DNA of 60,643 nucleotides from Agromyces sp. (GCA_031178045.1 JAPSJT010000002.1:1-60643), one strand, 5' to 3'. Shown: positions 17,249 through 26,701, counted from the stretch's first letter. The notes: generated from the sequence alone by a model not told the origin. Numbers and translations are program-made.

Positions 17249-18910
17249 ATGCCCGCCGCCTCCGTGACCTCCTCTTCCTTCGGGCGCCGCTCCCTCGTGC
17301 TCGCCGTCGCCCTCGTCGCCACTCTCGCGCTCGCGGGATGCCAGGCGCCCGAGTCGGGCGCGTCCGACGAACCCGTACAGGGCGGCACGCTCGTCTACGC
17401 GAGCGGTGATGCAGAACCCGTCTGCCTCGACCCGCACGTCGGCGGCAACTATCCCCAAGCGCTGCTCGCCAGTCAGTTCCTCGAGTCGCTCGTCTCCCGT
17501 GACGAATCCGGCGAGATCATCCCGTGGCTCGCGGAATCGTGGACGGCGTCCGACGACGGACTCGTCTGGGACTTCACGCTGCGCGAAGGAGTCGTCTTCA
17601 CCGACGGCACCCCGCTCGATGCAGAAGCGGTCAAGGTGAACGTCGAGCACCTGCAGGATCCTGCGACGCAGTCGTCGACCGGCTACTTGGCGCTCGGCAA
17701 GGTGGCGGAGGTCGAGGTCGTCGACGAGCGGCAGGCCCGGTTCGTGCTCTCCTCACCCGACAGCGCCCTGCTCGAGTCGCTGAGCCAACCCTGGACCGCC
17801 ATCCAGTCGCCTGCCGGTATCGCACGCGGCATGGAGGCGAACTGCGAGGCACCCGTGGGAACGGGGCCCTTCGTCGTCGAGGACTGGGTCAAGCAGGATC
17901 ACGTCTCGCTCGTCCGCAACGACGACTACAGCTCGCCTCCTGCCGATGCCGCCCACGACGGCCCCGCGTACCTCGAAGCCATCGAATGGCGGTTCGTGCC
18001 GGATGCCGCCTCCCGTCACGCGGCGCTCCAGGGCGGTCAGGTCGACGTCATCGACAATCCCCAACCCGACACGGTCGCAGCCGTCGAGGGTGACGACGCG
18101 TTCACCTGGATCAACGCCCCACGCCCGGGCGCGGCCAACCGCATCGAGCTCAACTCGGGCCAGGCGCCCTTCGACGACGTCCGCGTTCGCGAGGCGTTCA
18201 TCCGAGCGGTCGAGGTCGACGAGGGGATCGAGGCGCTCTACTTCGGCACCGCGAGTCGCTCCTACTCGGCGCTCTCGTCGGTCGAGCCCCTCGCCTACTC
18301 CGATCCCTCCCGGTTCGAGACCGACCTCGAAGCGGCGAACTCCCTGCTCGATGCGGCCGGCTGGACCGAACGCGACGCCGATGGCACCCGGCTGAAGGGT
18401 GGTCAACGGCTCACCCTCCGCTTCCCGGTGAGCACGAACCAGTCGATCCCCGCGGAGCAATCGCTCTTCGAGCAGGTCCAGGCGACGGCGAAGGCAGCCG
18501 GATTCGACGTCGTCATCGAGCTGCTCGATCTCTCGAGCTGGTACGGAGCCCTGTTCGCGAACGAGTACGAGATCGTCAGCGCACCGTACACCAAGGTCGG
18601 CCCCGATGTCCTCCGCATCCTGTACCACTCCGACAGCATCACTCCCGCGCCGAGCGGATACTTCGCGAACCTGTCGCAGCTCGACGACCCCGAGGTCGAC
18701 GCCCTCCTCACCGAGGCGGCGGCGACGAGCGACGCCACCGCGCGAGCCGAGCTGTACGAGGCGGCGCAGCAGCGCATCCTCGGGGGCTTCTACCTCCTCC
18801 CCCTCTACGACCAGCAGAACAGCTTCCTGCTCGATTCGGCGGTGAAGGGTGCGCGCGCGCTCCCCACCGTGTCGACGCCGACCTTCTATGACGCCTGGCT
18901 CGCCGACTGA
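17249..18910 (+). CDS. ABC transporter substrate-binding lipoprotein, family 5 (peptide/nickel type)
   Basis: The 553-residue product has a lipoprotein signal: basic GRR, a hydrophobic helix LVLAVALVATLALAG and lipobox cysteine C31. The mature part starts with GGTLVYASGDAEPVCLDPHVGG and continues with LAESWTASDDGLVWDFTLREGVVFTDGTPL, typical of DppA/OppA/NikA proteins. The ATG at 17249 is chosen for the AAGGAC just upstream; a TTG at 17171 would add an unlikely 26-residue extension. It heads a four-gene operon with two permeases and a fused ATPase. The ligand cannot be read from sequence; short peptides, opines and metal chelates are all possible. Confidence 0.92.
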   Translation: MPAASVTSSSFGRRSLVLAVALVATLALAGCQAPESGASDEPVQGGTLVYASGDAEPVCLDPHVGGNYPQALLASQFLESLVSRDESGEIIPWLAESWTASDDGLVWDFTLREGVVFTDGTPLDAEAVKVNVEHLQDPATQSSTGYLALGKVAEVEVVDERQARFVLSSPDSALLESLSQPWTAIQSPAGIARGMEANCEAPVGTGPFVVEDWVKQDHVSLVRNDDYSSPPADAAHDGPAYLEAIEWRFVPDAASRHAALQGGQVDVIDNPQPDTVAAVEGDDAFTWINAPRPGAANRIELNSGQAPFDDVRVREAFIRAVEVDEGIEALYFGTASRSYSALSSVEPLAYSDPSRFETDLEAANSLLDAAGWTERDADGTRLKGGQRLTLRFPVSTNQSIPAEQSLFEQVQATAKAAGFDVVIELLDLSSWYGALFANEYEIVSAPYTKVGPDVLRILYHSDSITPAPSGYFANLSQLDDPEVDALLTEAAATSDATARAELYEAAQQRILGGFYLLPLYDQQNSFLLDSAVKGARALPTVSTPTFYDAWLAD

Positions 18911-19877
18911 GGCGACCACCGGCGGGCGGCGGCGCAGAGCGATGCTGCGCCGGGCCGTCGCCCTCGTCTCCGGCGCCGCCTTCGTGTTGTGGGCGGTCGC
19001 GACGCTCACCTTCTTCGCCATCCGGTTGATCCCCGGGGATCCGGCGCAGGCCATCCTCGGCGGGCCGGGATCGCAGGCATCGCAGGAGGCGCTCGACCAG
19101 GTGCGCCGCGAGTACGGCCTCGACCGTCCGCTCATCGTCCAGTACCTGGCGATGCTCGGCCGGCTCCTCACGGGTGACCTCGGGCACTCGTACGCGCTGA
19201 AGGTGCCCGTGGCCGACCTCCTCTCCTCCCAGCTCGGCGGCACCATGCTGCTCGCGGTGATGGCGCTCGTCGTGGCCTGGATGCTCGCCCTGGGACTCTC
19301 GCTCTGGTCCACCGGGCGCAGCAGGTTCGCCTCGATCATCGGCGACGGCATCGAGCTCACCGCCGCGGCGCTTCCCCACTTCTGGCTCGCGGGAGTGCTC
19401 ATCGCGGTCTTCAGCTCCGGGCTCGACTGGCTTCCGCCGGTCTCGACGGGGACGCCTGCGGGATTCGTGCTCCCCGTCGTCACCCTCGCCGTTCCGCTCG
19501 CCGGGTTCCTCGCCCAGGTCATGCGCGAGAGCCTCCTCGATGCGATGCAGCAGCCGTTCGTCCTCTCGGCGCGTGCGCGAGGCGAGAGCACCACGGGGAT
19601 CCGCCTTCGCCACACCATTCGACATGCGGCGCTGCCCGCCATCAGTCTCTCCGGGTGGGCCCTCGGCTGGCTGCTGTCCGGAGCCGTCGTCGTCGAGACG
19701 ATCTTCGCCATGCCGGGCCTCGGCCGAACGCTCCTGCAGGCGGTGACGCTGCGGGACATCCCGGTCGTCACCGGCGTGGTGCTGCTCGTCGCCCTGGTCT
19801 ACGTGTTCATGACGGTGCTCACGGACCTCGCCTCTCGCATCGCCGACCCGCGCCTACGCCAGGAGGGGGCGCGATGA
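18888..19877 (+). CDS. ABC transporter permease (DppB/OppB type)
   Basis: The protein is about 329 residues with six transmembrane helices. It has the family N-terminal motif FAIRLIPGDPAQAILGG and the EAA loop MRESLLDAMQQPFVLSARARGES, which contacts the ATPase. The start is ambiguous: ATG 18888 overlaps the lipoprotein gene by 23 bp, and ATG 18942 gives a shorter basic N-terminus before the first helix. Its stop overlaps the next permease start (ATGA). Confidence 0.92.
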   Translation: MTPGSPTEATTGGRRRRAMLRRAVALVSGAAFVLWAVATLTFFAIRLIPGDPAQAILGGPGSQASQEALDQVRREYGLDRPLIVQYLAMLGRLLTGDLGHSYALKVPVADLLSSQLGGTMLLAVMALVVAWMLALGLSLWSTGRSRFASIIGDGIELTAAALPHFWLAGVLIAVFSSGLDWLPPVSTGTPAGFVLPVVTLAVPLAGFLAQVMRESLLDAMQQPFVLSARARGESTTGIRLRHTIRHAALPAISLSGWALGWLLSGAVVVETIFAMPGLGRTLLQAVTLRDIPVVTGVVLLVALVYVFMTVLTDLASRIADPRLRQEGAR

Positions 19878-20746
19878 GCGAACTCGAGCTGCGCCAGTCG
19901 ACGGTCGAGGCATCGGCGGAGCACATCGCGCCGCGCGGACGCCGGTGGCCGCGGCCCGGCACGATTCTCGCGGGCGGGTTCGTCGCCTTCCTCGTCGTCG
20001 CCACCCTCGCCCCCTCCGTCGCCTGGACCCAGGATCCGAACGCGATCGCCCCTGCGCTCGCGTTCGAGTCCCCGTCGTTCGCCCACTGGTTCGGCACCGA
20101 TGAGTCGGGGCGGGATGTGTACAGTCGCGTCGTCGCCGGGACGGGCACCTCCCTGCTCATCGGCGTGACGGCGACGCTCATCGGCCTCGCCCTCGGCCTG
20201 GTGCTCGGGTTGCTCGCGAGCTTCGCCGGGCGTGTCTTCGATTTCGCCGTGAATCGGGTGATCGAGGTGCTGTTCGCGTTTCCGGGCCTCCTGCTCGCGC
20301 TGCTCGTCATCGTCGTCTACGGGCCGGGACCGGTCACCGCGACGATCGCGGTCGGGCTCTCGACGGCGCCGGGTTACGCCCGTATCATCCGCGGCCAGTT
20401 CGTCTCGATCCGGTCTTCCCACTACGTCGAGGCGGCGCGGGTGCTCGGGCGCTCGCCCGCCCGCATCCTCGGCCGTCACATCCTGCCCAATGCGCTCGTA
20501 CCGCTGTCCGTGCTGGCAACGCTCGGCATCGGCCAGGCGATCGTGTGGGCTTCGGCACTCAGCTATCTCGGCCTCGGAGCGCAGCCGCCGGCGGCGGAGT
20601 GGGGAGCGATGCTGGCGGCGGGCCGCACGTACCTCGCCACGGCGCCGTGGCTGACGGCCTTCCCGGGCCTCATGATCGTCGGCACGACGATCGCGACGAC
20701 GATCCTCGGGCGAGCTCTCGCCCGTCGCGGACAGGAGGGGCGATGA
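19874..20746 (+). CDS. ABC transporter permease (DppC/OppC type)
   Basis: The 290-residue second permease has the DppC signature ALAFESPSFAHWFGTDESGRDVYSRVVAGTGTSLLIG. Its EAA loop is FVSIRSSHYVEAARVLGRSPARILGRHILPN, and about six hydrophobic helices are present. The start ATG at 19874 overlaps the previous stop, and AGGAGG is a few bases upstream. Its own stop overlaps the ATPase start in the same way, so the last three genes of the operon are translationally coupled. Confidence 0.95.
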   Translation: MSELELRQSTVEASAEHIAPRGRRWPRPGTILAGGFVAFLVVATLAPSVAWTQDPNAIAPALAFESPSFAHWFGTDESGRDVYSRVVAGTGTSLLIGVTATLIGLALGLVLGLLASFAGRVFDFAVNRVIEVLFAFPGLLLALLVIVVYGPGPVTATIAVGLSTAPGYARIIRGQFVSIRSSHYVEAARVLGRSPARILGRHILPNALVPLSVLATLGIGQAIVWASALSYLGLGAQPPAAEWGAMLAAGRTYLATAPWLTAFPGLMIVGTTIATTILGRALARRGQEGR

Positions 20747-22437
20747 GGCCGGAGGACGCACCGGGCGACGCACCGGCCCTCGACGTCGCCGGTCTCCACG
20801 TCTCCTTCGGGGGCCGGGAGGTGGTACACGGGCTCTCCCTTCGACTGCATCGGGGTGAGTGCGTCGCGCTCGTCGGCGAGTCCGGCTCCGGCAAGAGCGT
20901 GACCGCACGAGCCCTTCTCGGAATGGCCGGTGCGGGCGCCAGCACGAACGCCGCCCGCCTGGAGCTGCTCGGCCGCGACCTCACCGACGCGGGCGAGCGT
21001 ACGTGGCGCAGCGTCCGAGGACGGGATATCGGCCTCGTCCTCCAGGACGCGCTCGTCTCACTCGATCCCCTCCGGCCGGTCGGTCGGGAGATCGAGGACG
21101 CGCTCCGCATCCACGAGCGTCTGCCGCGTGCCGCCCGCCGGGCCCGCGTGCTGCACCTGCTCGAACGCGTCGGAATGCCCGACCCGGTGTTCGCGGCGAC
21201 TCGTCGCTCGGGCGAGCTCTCGGGCGGCCTCCGCCAACGCGCCCTCATCGCGTCGGCACTCGCGCTCGACCCGCCCCTCCTCGTGGCCGACGAACCGACC
21301 ACGGCCCTCGACGTCACGGTGCAGGCTCGGGTACTCGACCTGCTCGCCGAGATCCGGGAGGCCGGCACCGGAATCCTCCTCATCAGCCACGATCTCGCCG
21401 TCGTCGCCCGACTGGCCGACCGGATCCTCGTGATGCGCGGGGGCCGGGTGATCGAGGAGGGGCCCACGGAGACCGTGCTCCGGTCGCCACGAGAGGCGTA
21501 CACTCGGGCACTCCTCGCAGCAGTGCCGACCGACCGGCCGCGCGGCTCGGCGTTGAGCGTCCGCGCGGGCGCATCGGATGCTGCGACGCTCCCGCCCGCG
21601 ACTCAGTATGGCGGCCGCACGAGGACCACCTCCGCCGTCAGCGGGCCAGCGCCGACCGGTCATGGCTCGGAGCGACCGCTCTTGCAGCTGCATCACGTCT
21701 CGAAGGCCTTCGATGTCCCGGGCGGACGCCTCACCGCGGTCGACGATGTGACGCTCGAGCTCCATGCCGGCGAGACACTGGGCCTCGTCGGCGAATCCGG
21801 GTCGGGGAAGACGACGGTGGCACGGCTCGCGCTGGCGCTCAGCACGCCGGACTCCGGCGACGTCGTACTCGACGGCATCGACTGGTCGCGCCGCCCGGAG
21901 CGGGAACGGCGACCGATGCGTCCGCGACTCGGCGCCATCTACCAGGACGCGCTCAGCTCGTTCGACCCCCGCTGGAGCGTCGGACGCATCCTGGCCGACG
22001 CCGCAGCCCGGGGCCGGCGCCTCTCCGGTCGAGCCGACTCGCTCGTCGACGACCTCCTCGAGCAGGTGGGGCTCGAGCCCGCCCTCGCCGAGCGACGCCC
22101 CCTGACGCTTTCAGGCGGCCAGCGACAGCGCGTCGCCATCGCGCGGGCGCTCGCCGCGGAACCCGAGGTCCTCGTCTGCGACGAACCCGTGTCGGCGCTC
22201 GACGTCACCATCCAAGCGCAGATCCTCGACCTCCTCGACCGGCTGCAACGCGATCGCAGGCTCGCGATGCTCTTCATCTCGCACGACCTCGGAGTGGTGC
22301 GGCACATGAGCGACAGGGTGGCGGTGATGCGCGCCGGGCGGATCGTCGAGCTCGGCGACGCGGAGTCCGTCTTCCGTGCGCCGAGCCACCCGTACACCGC
22401 CCAGCTCGTCGCGGACGCGCCGCGCATCGTCGCCTGA
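20743..22437 (+). CDS. ABC transporter ATPase, fused DppD-DppF
   Basis: The 564-residue protein holds two complete ATP-binding domains, so one chain supplies both ATPases of the importer. Domain one has Walker A GESGSGKS at residues 45-52, signature LSGGLRQR and Walker B LLVADEPTTAL. A linker at about 255-305 joins it to domain two, which has GESGSGKTT, LSGGQRQRVAIARAL and VLVCDEPVSALD. Each half ends with the RAPSHPYTAQL or RSPREAYTRALL segment typical of oligopeptide/dipeptide ATPases. It is coupled to the upstream permease by ATGA and closes the operon. Confidence 0.95.
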   Translation: MRPEDAPGDAPALDVAGLHVSFGGREVVHGLSLRLHRGECVALVGESGSGKSVTARALLGMAGAGASTNAARLELLGRDLTDAGERTWRSVRGRDIGLVLQDALVSLDPLRPVGREIEDALRIHERLPRAARRARVLHLLERVGMPDPVFAATRRSGELSGGLRQRALIASALALDPPLLVADEPTTALDVTVQARVLDLLAEIREAGTGILLISHDLAVVARLADRILVMRGGRVIEEGPTETVLRSPREAYTRALLAAVPTDRPRGSALSVRAGASDAATLPPATQYGGRTRTTSAVSGPAPTGHGSERPLLQLHHVSKAFDVPGGRLTAVDDVTLELHAGETLGLVGESGSGKTTVARLALALSTPDSGDVVLDGIDWSRRPERERRPMRPRLGAIYQDALSSFDPRWSVGRILADAAARGRRLSGRADSLVDDLLEQVGLEPALAERRPLTLSGGQRQRVAIARALAAEPEVLVCDEPVSALDVTIQAQILDLLDRLQRDRRLAMLFISHDLGVVRHMSDRVAVMRAGRIVELGDAESVFRAPSHPYTAQLVADAPRIVA

Positions 22438-22550
22438 CAGACCGTACGCCTGACGTCGGCGACGCACTCCACGCCTCCGGTAGGCTGGATCGTCGCACAT
22501 TCAGGCACCTCACCATGGACACGGTGCCGCCGATATCGAACCGGAGCATC

Positions 22551-25133
22551 ATGACCGAGAACGCCCGCATCCCCGACAAGCCCGCCCTCGAAGGCCTCGA
22601 GGCGAAGTGGGGCGGCGTCTGGGAAGCCGACGGGACGCACCGGTTCGATCGCGAGAACGCCTCGCGCGAGACGATCTACTCGATCGACACCCCCCCGCCG
22701 ACCGCGTCGGGATCGCTGCACATCGGCCACGTGTTCTCGTACACCCACACCGATGTCATGGCGCGATTCCAGCGCATGCGCGGCCGGCACGTGTTCTATC
22801 CGATGGGCTGGGACGACAACGGCCTGCCGACCGAGCGACGCGTGCAGAACTACTACGGCGTCCGCTGCGACCCGTCGCTGCCCTATCAGCCCGACTTCGC
22901 CCCGCCCTTCGAGGGCGGCGAGGGCAAGAGCACGAAGGCGGCCGATCAGGTGCCGATCAGCCGCCGCAACTTCATCGAGCTCTGCGAGCGGCTCACCGCC
23001 GAGGACGAGCAGCAGTTCGAGGCACTCTGGCGTGCGCTCGGTCTCTCCGTCGACTGGACGCAGAGCTACCGCACGATCGCCGATGAGGCGCTCTTCACCT
23101 CCCAGCTCGCCTTCATCCGCAACGTCGAGCGCGGCGAGGCCTACCAGGCTCTCGCACCGACCCTGTGGGATGTCACGTTCCGTACTGCGGTGGCGCAGGC
23201 AGAGCTCGAGGATCGCGAGCAGGCGGGCCACTACCACCGGGTCGCGTTCCACCGCCCCGACGGCGACATCGTCGAGATCGAGACGAGCCGCCCCGAGCTC
23301 ATTCCCGCGTGCGTCGCGCTCGTCGCCCACCCCGACGACGAGCGATACCGGCCGCTCTTCGGGACCACCGTGACGAGCCCGGTCTTCGGCGTCGAGGTTC
23401 CCGTCGTCGCCCACCACCTCGCCCAGAAGGACAAGGGCACGGGCATCGCGATGATCTGCACCTTCGGCGACGTGACCGACGTCGTCTGGTGGCGCGAGCT
23501 CGACCTGCCGAACCGGGCCATCATCGGATTCGACGGGCGCATCATCGCCGAAGCGCCCGAGGCGATCACGTCCGATGCCGGTCGCAGCGCGTTCGCCGAG
23601 CTCGCGGGCAAGACCGCCTACTCGGCGAAGCAGGCCGTCGTCGAGCAGTTGCGCGCCTCGGGCGACCTGCTCGGCGAGCCGAAGGCGATCACGCACCCGG
23701 TCAAGTTCTTCGAGAAGGGCGACCGCCCGCTCGAGATCGTCTCGACGCGCCAGTGGTACGTCGTGAACGGCGCGCGCGACGAGGAGCTGCGGACCCGCCT
23801 GCTCGAGCGCGGCCGGGAGATCGACTGGCACCCCGATTTCATGCGCGTCCGGTACGAGAACTGGGTCGGCGGCCTCTCGGGCGACTGGCTCATCTCGCGT
23901 CAGCGCTTCTTCGGGGTTCCGATCCCGGTGTGGTACCCGCTCGACGCAGAGGGCAACCCCGTGTTCGACGAGCCGATCGTCGCGACGCGGGAGCAGCTCC
24001 CCGTCGACCCCTCGTCCGCGGCCGCCCCCGGCTACGACGAGTCGCAGCGCGGCGTGCCGGGCGGCTTCATCGGCGAGCACGACATCATGGACACGTGGGC
24101 GACGTCCTCGCTCACCCCGCAGCTCGCGGGCGGCTGGGAGCGCGATCCCGAGCTCTTCGACCTCGTCTTCCCGTACTCGCTTCGCCCCCAGGGCCAGGAC
24201 ATCATCCGCACCTGGCTCTTCTCGACCACGCTTCGCGCCGAACTCGAGCACGGTGTCGCCCCCTGGGCGAACGCCGCGATCTCGGGCTTCATCGTCGACC
24301 CCGACCGCAAGAAGATGTCGAAGTCCAAGGGCAACGTCGTGACGCCCGCCGGGCTGCTCGAGCAGCACGGCTCCGACGCGGTGCGCTACTGGGCGGCATC
24401 CTCTCGCCTCGGAACCGACGCCGCCTTCGATCCGCAGAACCCCACGCAGGTGAAGATCGGTCGCCGGCTCGCGATCAAGGTGCTCAACGCGGCGAAGTTC
24501 ATCCTCGGCTTCGAAGGCCGGGCGGATGCGCCGGTCTCGGTGCCGATCGACCGCAGCATGCTCGCCGAGCTCGCCGACGTCGTCGCGAGTGCGACTCGGG
24601 CCCTCGAATCGTACGATCACGCCCGCGCGCTCGAGGTCACCGAGACGTTCTTCTGGACGTTCTGCGACGACTACCTCGAGCTCGTGAAGGAGCGCGCATA
24701 CGGAGCGCCGAGCGCCGAGCAGGCCTCGGCGGTCGCCGCGCTGAAGACGGCGCTCAGCGTGCTGCTGCGGCTCTTCGCCCCCGTGATCCCGTTCGCGACG
24801 GAAGAGGCCTGGCGGTGGTCGAACGACGGCTCCGTGCACCGCGCCTCGTGGCCCACGACCGAGGAGCTCGCCGCCCGCGGCGAAGCGGGCGTCGAGCTGC
24901 TCGAGCTCGCGAGCCTCGCCCTCACCGGCATCCGCCGCGCCAAGACCGACGCGAAGGCGTCGCAGAAGACTCCGGTCGCGAGTGCCGTGATCGCAGCACC
25001 CGCGACGGCGATCACGCTGCTCGAGTCCGCCGCATCGGACCTCCGCGGCGTCGGCCGGATCGCCGGGCTGACCTTCGTCGAGTCCGAGCAGTTCGAGGTC
25101 CGCGACATCGTCCTCGACTCGGCTGAGGCGTAG
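22551..25133 (+). CDS. valS: Valyl-tRNA synthetase (archaeal-like type)
   Basis: ValS charges tRNA-Val and edits mischarged threonine. The 860-residue chain has HIGH at residues 57-60 (GSLHIGHVFSYTHTDVMARF) and KMSKS at 588-592 (KKMSKSKGNVVTP). The YPMGWDDNGLPTERRVQNYYGVRCD region and the moderate length fit the group found in actinobacteria, alpha-proteobacteria and archaea. The ATG at 22551 has CGGAG five bases upstream; an in-frame ATG at 22515 is also possible. A TAGGCT at 22481-22486 may be the -10. I see no T-box here, in contrast to ileS. Confidence 0.97.
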   Translation: MTENARIPDKPALEGLEAKWGGVWEADGTHRFDRENASRETIYSIDTPPPTASGSLHIGHVFSYTHTDVMARFQRMRGRHVFYPMGWDDNGLPTERRVQNYYGVRCDPSLPYQPDFAPPFEGGEGKSTKAADQVPISRRNFIELCERLTAEDEQQFEALWRALGLSVDWTQSYRTIADEALFTSQLAFIRNVERGEAYQALAPTLWDVTFRTAVAQAELEDREQAGHYHRVAFHRPDGDIVEIETSRPELIPACVALVAHPDDERYRPLFGTTVTSPVFGVEVPVVAHHLAQKDKGTGIAMICTFGDVTDVVWWRELDLPNRAIIGFDGRIIAEAPEAITSDAGRSAFAELAGKTAYSAKQAVVEQLRASGDLLGEPKAITHPVKFFEKGDRPLEIVSTRQWYVVNGARDEELRTRLLERGREIDWHPDFMRVRYENWVGGLSGDWLISRQRFFGVPIPVWYPLDAEGNPVFDEPIVATREQLPVDPSSAAAPGYDESQRGVPGGFIGEHDIMDTWATSSLTPQLAGGWERDPELFDLVFPYSLRPQGQDIIRTWLFSTTLRAELEHGVAPWANAAISGFIVDPDRKKMSKSKGNVVTPAGLLEQHGSDAVRYWAASSRLGTDAAFDPQNPTQVKIGRRLAIKVLNAAKFILGFEGRADAPVSVPIDRSMLAELADVVASATRALESYDHARALEVTETFFWTFCDDYLELVKERAYGAPSAEQASAVAALKTALSVLLRLFAPVIPFATEEAWRWSNDGSVHRASWPTTEELAARGEAGVELLELASLALTGIRRAKTDAKASQKTPVASAVIAAPATAITLLESAASDLRGVGRIAGLTFVESEQFEVRDIVLDSAEA

Positions 25134-25142
25134 GAGGAACGC

Positions 25143-25589
25143 ATGGCACACGAGATCCGTCCGGCGGCCGACGACGACTTCTTCGGCTGGCTGCCGCTCT
25201 TCGAGGCATACTGCCGGTTCTACGAGACCGAGCTCGACGACGCGAAGGCGCTCATCGTCTGGAACTGGATCCGCGACGAGGCCAACCCGCTGCAGGCGGC
25301 GCTCGCCCTCGACGACGAGGGCCGGCCCGTCGGTCTGGCCCACTATCGAGTCGTCCCCGACAGCCTGCGCGCGACGCGAGGCATCTTCCTCGACGACCTG
25401 TACGTCGACGAGAGCGCGCGGGGTGGAGGCATCGGCCGCGCCCTCATCGATTTCGTGCATGCGCGATCGCTCGAAGTCGGCCACGGTGGCGTGACCTGGA
25501 TCACGGCCGCCGACAACGCCGACGCCCAACGGCTCTACGACACGATCGCCCGTCGCACGACGTGGGTGACGTACGAGATGGACGCCTGA
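25143..25589 (+). CDS. GNAT-family N-acetyltransferase
   Basis: The 148-residue protein has the GNAT acetyl-CoA binding loop in YVDESARGGGIGRALIDFV (R/Q-x-x-G-x-G/A type) and a preceding strand IFLDDLYVD. The C-terminal VTWITAADNADAQRLYDTIA segment is usual for the fold. AGGAGG precedes the ATG, nine bases after the valS stop, so it is probably co-transcribed with valS. The substrate is unknown. The next small gene overlaps its stop (TGATG). Confidence 0.9.
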   Translation: MAHEIRPAADDDFFGWLPLFEAYCRFYETELDDAKALIVWNWIRDEANPLQAALALDDEGRPVGLAHYRVVPDSLRATRGIFLDDLYVDESARGGGIGRALIDFVHARSLEVGHGGVTWITAADNADAQRLYDTIARRTTWVTYEMDA

Positions 25590-25813
25590 TGCGCCTCGGC
25601 ACCCGCTGGGCGTTCGGCGATGAGCCGCCGGCGTCGGTTCCCGCGGAGCTTCGACCTCGCATCGCCGCCGCCGAAGCCGCGCACCCCGCCGACGGCGCCG
25701 GCCGCCACTGGACCCTCACCTGGCTCGAAGGGCGGCCCATCGCCGAGCTCGACGACGGCACCCGCGTGAGCGACGCGATCATCGACGTCCATGACGCCGA
25801 CGAGGACTGGTGA
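25589..25813 (+). CDS. Uncharacterised 74-residue protein coupled to the GNAT gene
   Basis: The start ATG at 25589 shares a base with the acetyltransferase stop (TGATG), a common sign of translational coupling. The product is acidic, with WTLTWLEGRPIAELDDGTRVSDAIIDVHDADEDW at its end showing a short beta-rich core; no transmembrane helix or known motif is visible. It ends three bases before the convergent methyltransferase gene. Codon and base use match the neighbours. I do not recognise the family. Confidence 0.7.
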   Translation: MRLGTRWAFGDEPPASVPAELRPRIAAAEAAHPADGAGRHWTLTWLEGRPIAELDDGTRVSDAIIDVHDADEDW

Positions 25814-25816
25814 GCG

Positions 25817-26650
25817 CTAGGCGCGTGCCAGGATCTCGCCGTGCGGCATGAGGAACCAGCCGTTCTCGTCGGCCGCCCATTCGCGCCACGCCGCCGCGAT
25901 CCGCTGGAGCTCGGCCGGGTGGGCGTGACCCGACTCGATCGCGTGCGCCGCGAACTGCGACTGGGTGGCGCGCTCGGCCCAGGACCCACCCCACCATTCG
26001 CGTTCGAGGGCCGATGAGAAGACCCACGTCGACCCGCTCGCCTCGATCTCGGTGAATCCCGCGCCACGCACCCACATCTTGAGCATGCGGCCGGCGCGCG
26101 GCTGGCCGCCGTTCCACTCGTGCACATCGTGGTACAGCTCGAGCCAGCGACTCAGGCCCGCGGACGCCGGGTTCCAGATGACTCCGCCGTAATCGACGTC
26201 GCGCACCGCGAGCAGGCCTCCCGGGCGCAGCACCCTGCGGAACTCGCGCAGCGCGTCAACGGGCCGAGCGAGGTGCTGCAGCACCTGGTGCGCGTGCACG
26301 ACGTCGAAGCTCGCATCGGCGAACTCGAGTGCGTAGGCGTCGCCGACGCGGAACTCCGCGTTCGACACCGCCTCGCTCGCTGCGAGTCCGTTCGCCTTGG
26401 CGACGATCTCCTGAGAGGCGTCGACGCCGATGACGCGGCCGGGCCGCACCCGACGGGCGAGGTCGATCGTGATGGTTCCGGGACCACTGCCCACGTCGAG
26501 CACGTCGAGGCCGGCGGTGAGGTGGGGTGCGAGGTACGCAGCGGAGTTGTCGACCGTACGCCACGAATGGATCCGCAACACGCTCGCGTGGTGTCCGTGG
26601 GTGTACTCGTCCCTCAGCGCGTTCTCACCGCGCGCGTCGTCTGCAACCAT
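25817..26650 (-). CDS. Class I SAM-dependent methyltransferase
   Basis: The 277-residue protein has motif I LDVLDVGSGPGTITIDLA for S-adenosylmethionine binding, an acidic end to the next strand (VIGVDASQE) and the FDVVHAHQVLQHLARPVDALREFRRVLRPGG stretch typical of Methyltransf_11/UbiE-like enzymes. The substrate cannot be told. The ATG at 26650 lies six bases after TAGGCT (26657-26662), so the mRNA is probably leaderless. It is divergent from the M3 peptidase gene. Confidence 0.92.
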   Translation of the reverse strand: MVADDARGENALRDEYTHGHHASVLRIHSWRTVDNSAAYLAPHLTAGLDVLDVGSGPGTITIDLARRVRPGRVIGVDASQEIVAKANGLAASEAVSNAEFRVGDAYALEFADASFDVVHAHQVLQHLARPVDALREFRRVLRPGGLLAVRDVDYGGVIWNPASAGLSRWLELYHDVHEWNGGQPRAGRMLKMWVRGAGFTEIEASGSTWVFSSALEREWWGGSWAERATQSQFAAHAIESGHAHPAELQRIAAAWREWAADENGWFLMPHGEILARA

Positions 26651-26656
26651 GCTCCG

Positions 26657-26662
26657 AGCCTA
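26657..26662 (-). promoter_or_regulatory. Probable -10 for leaderless methyltransferase mRNA
   Basis: TAGGCT on the minus strand ends six bases before the ATG at 26650. The intervening CGGAGC could act as a binding site only if transcription started further upstream. Confidence 0.5.
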
Positions 26663-26701
26663 TGCGCCGCACCGGCTCGATGACGTTCCGGCTCGGCTCG
26701 C

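Noticed and set aside
22438-22550. T-box or other riboswitch before valS
   Set aside because: No AGGTGG-ACCGCGG element or specifier hairpin is present; only a weak 6-bp stem and a TAGGCT hexamer were seen.
21939-25529. A 1196-codon open frame on the minus strand
   Set aside because: It is antisense to the ABC ATPase end, valS and the GNAT gene, all with catalytic motifs intact. Long antisense frames are expected from third-position GC bias.
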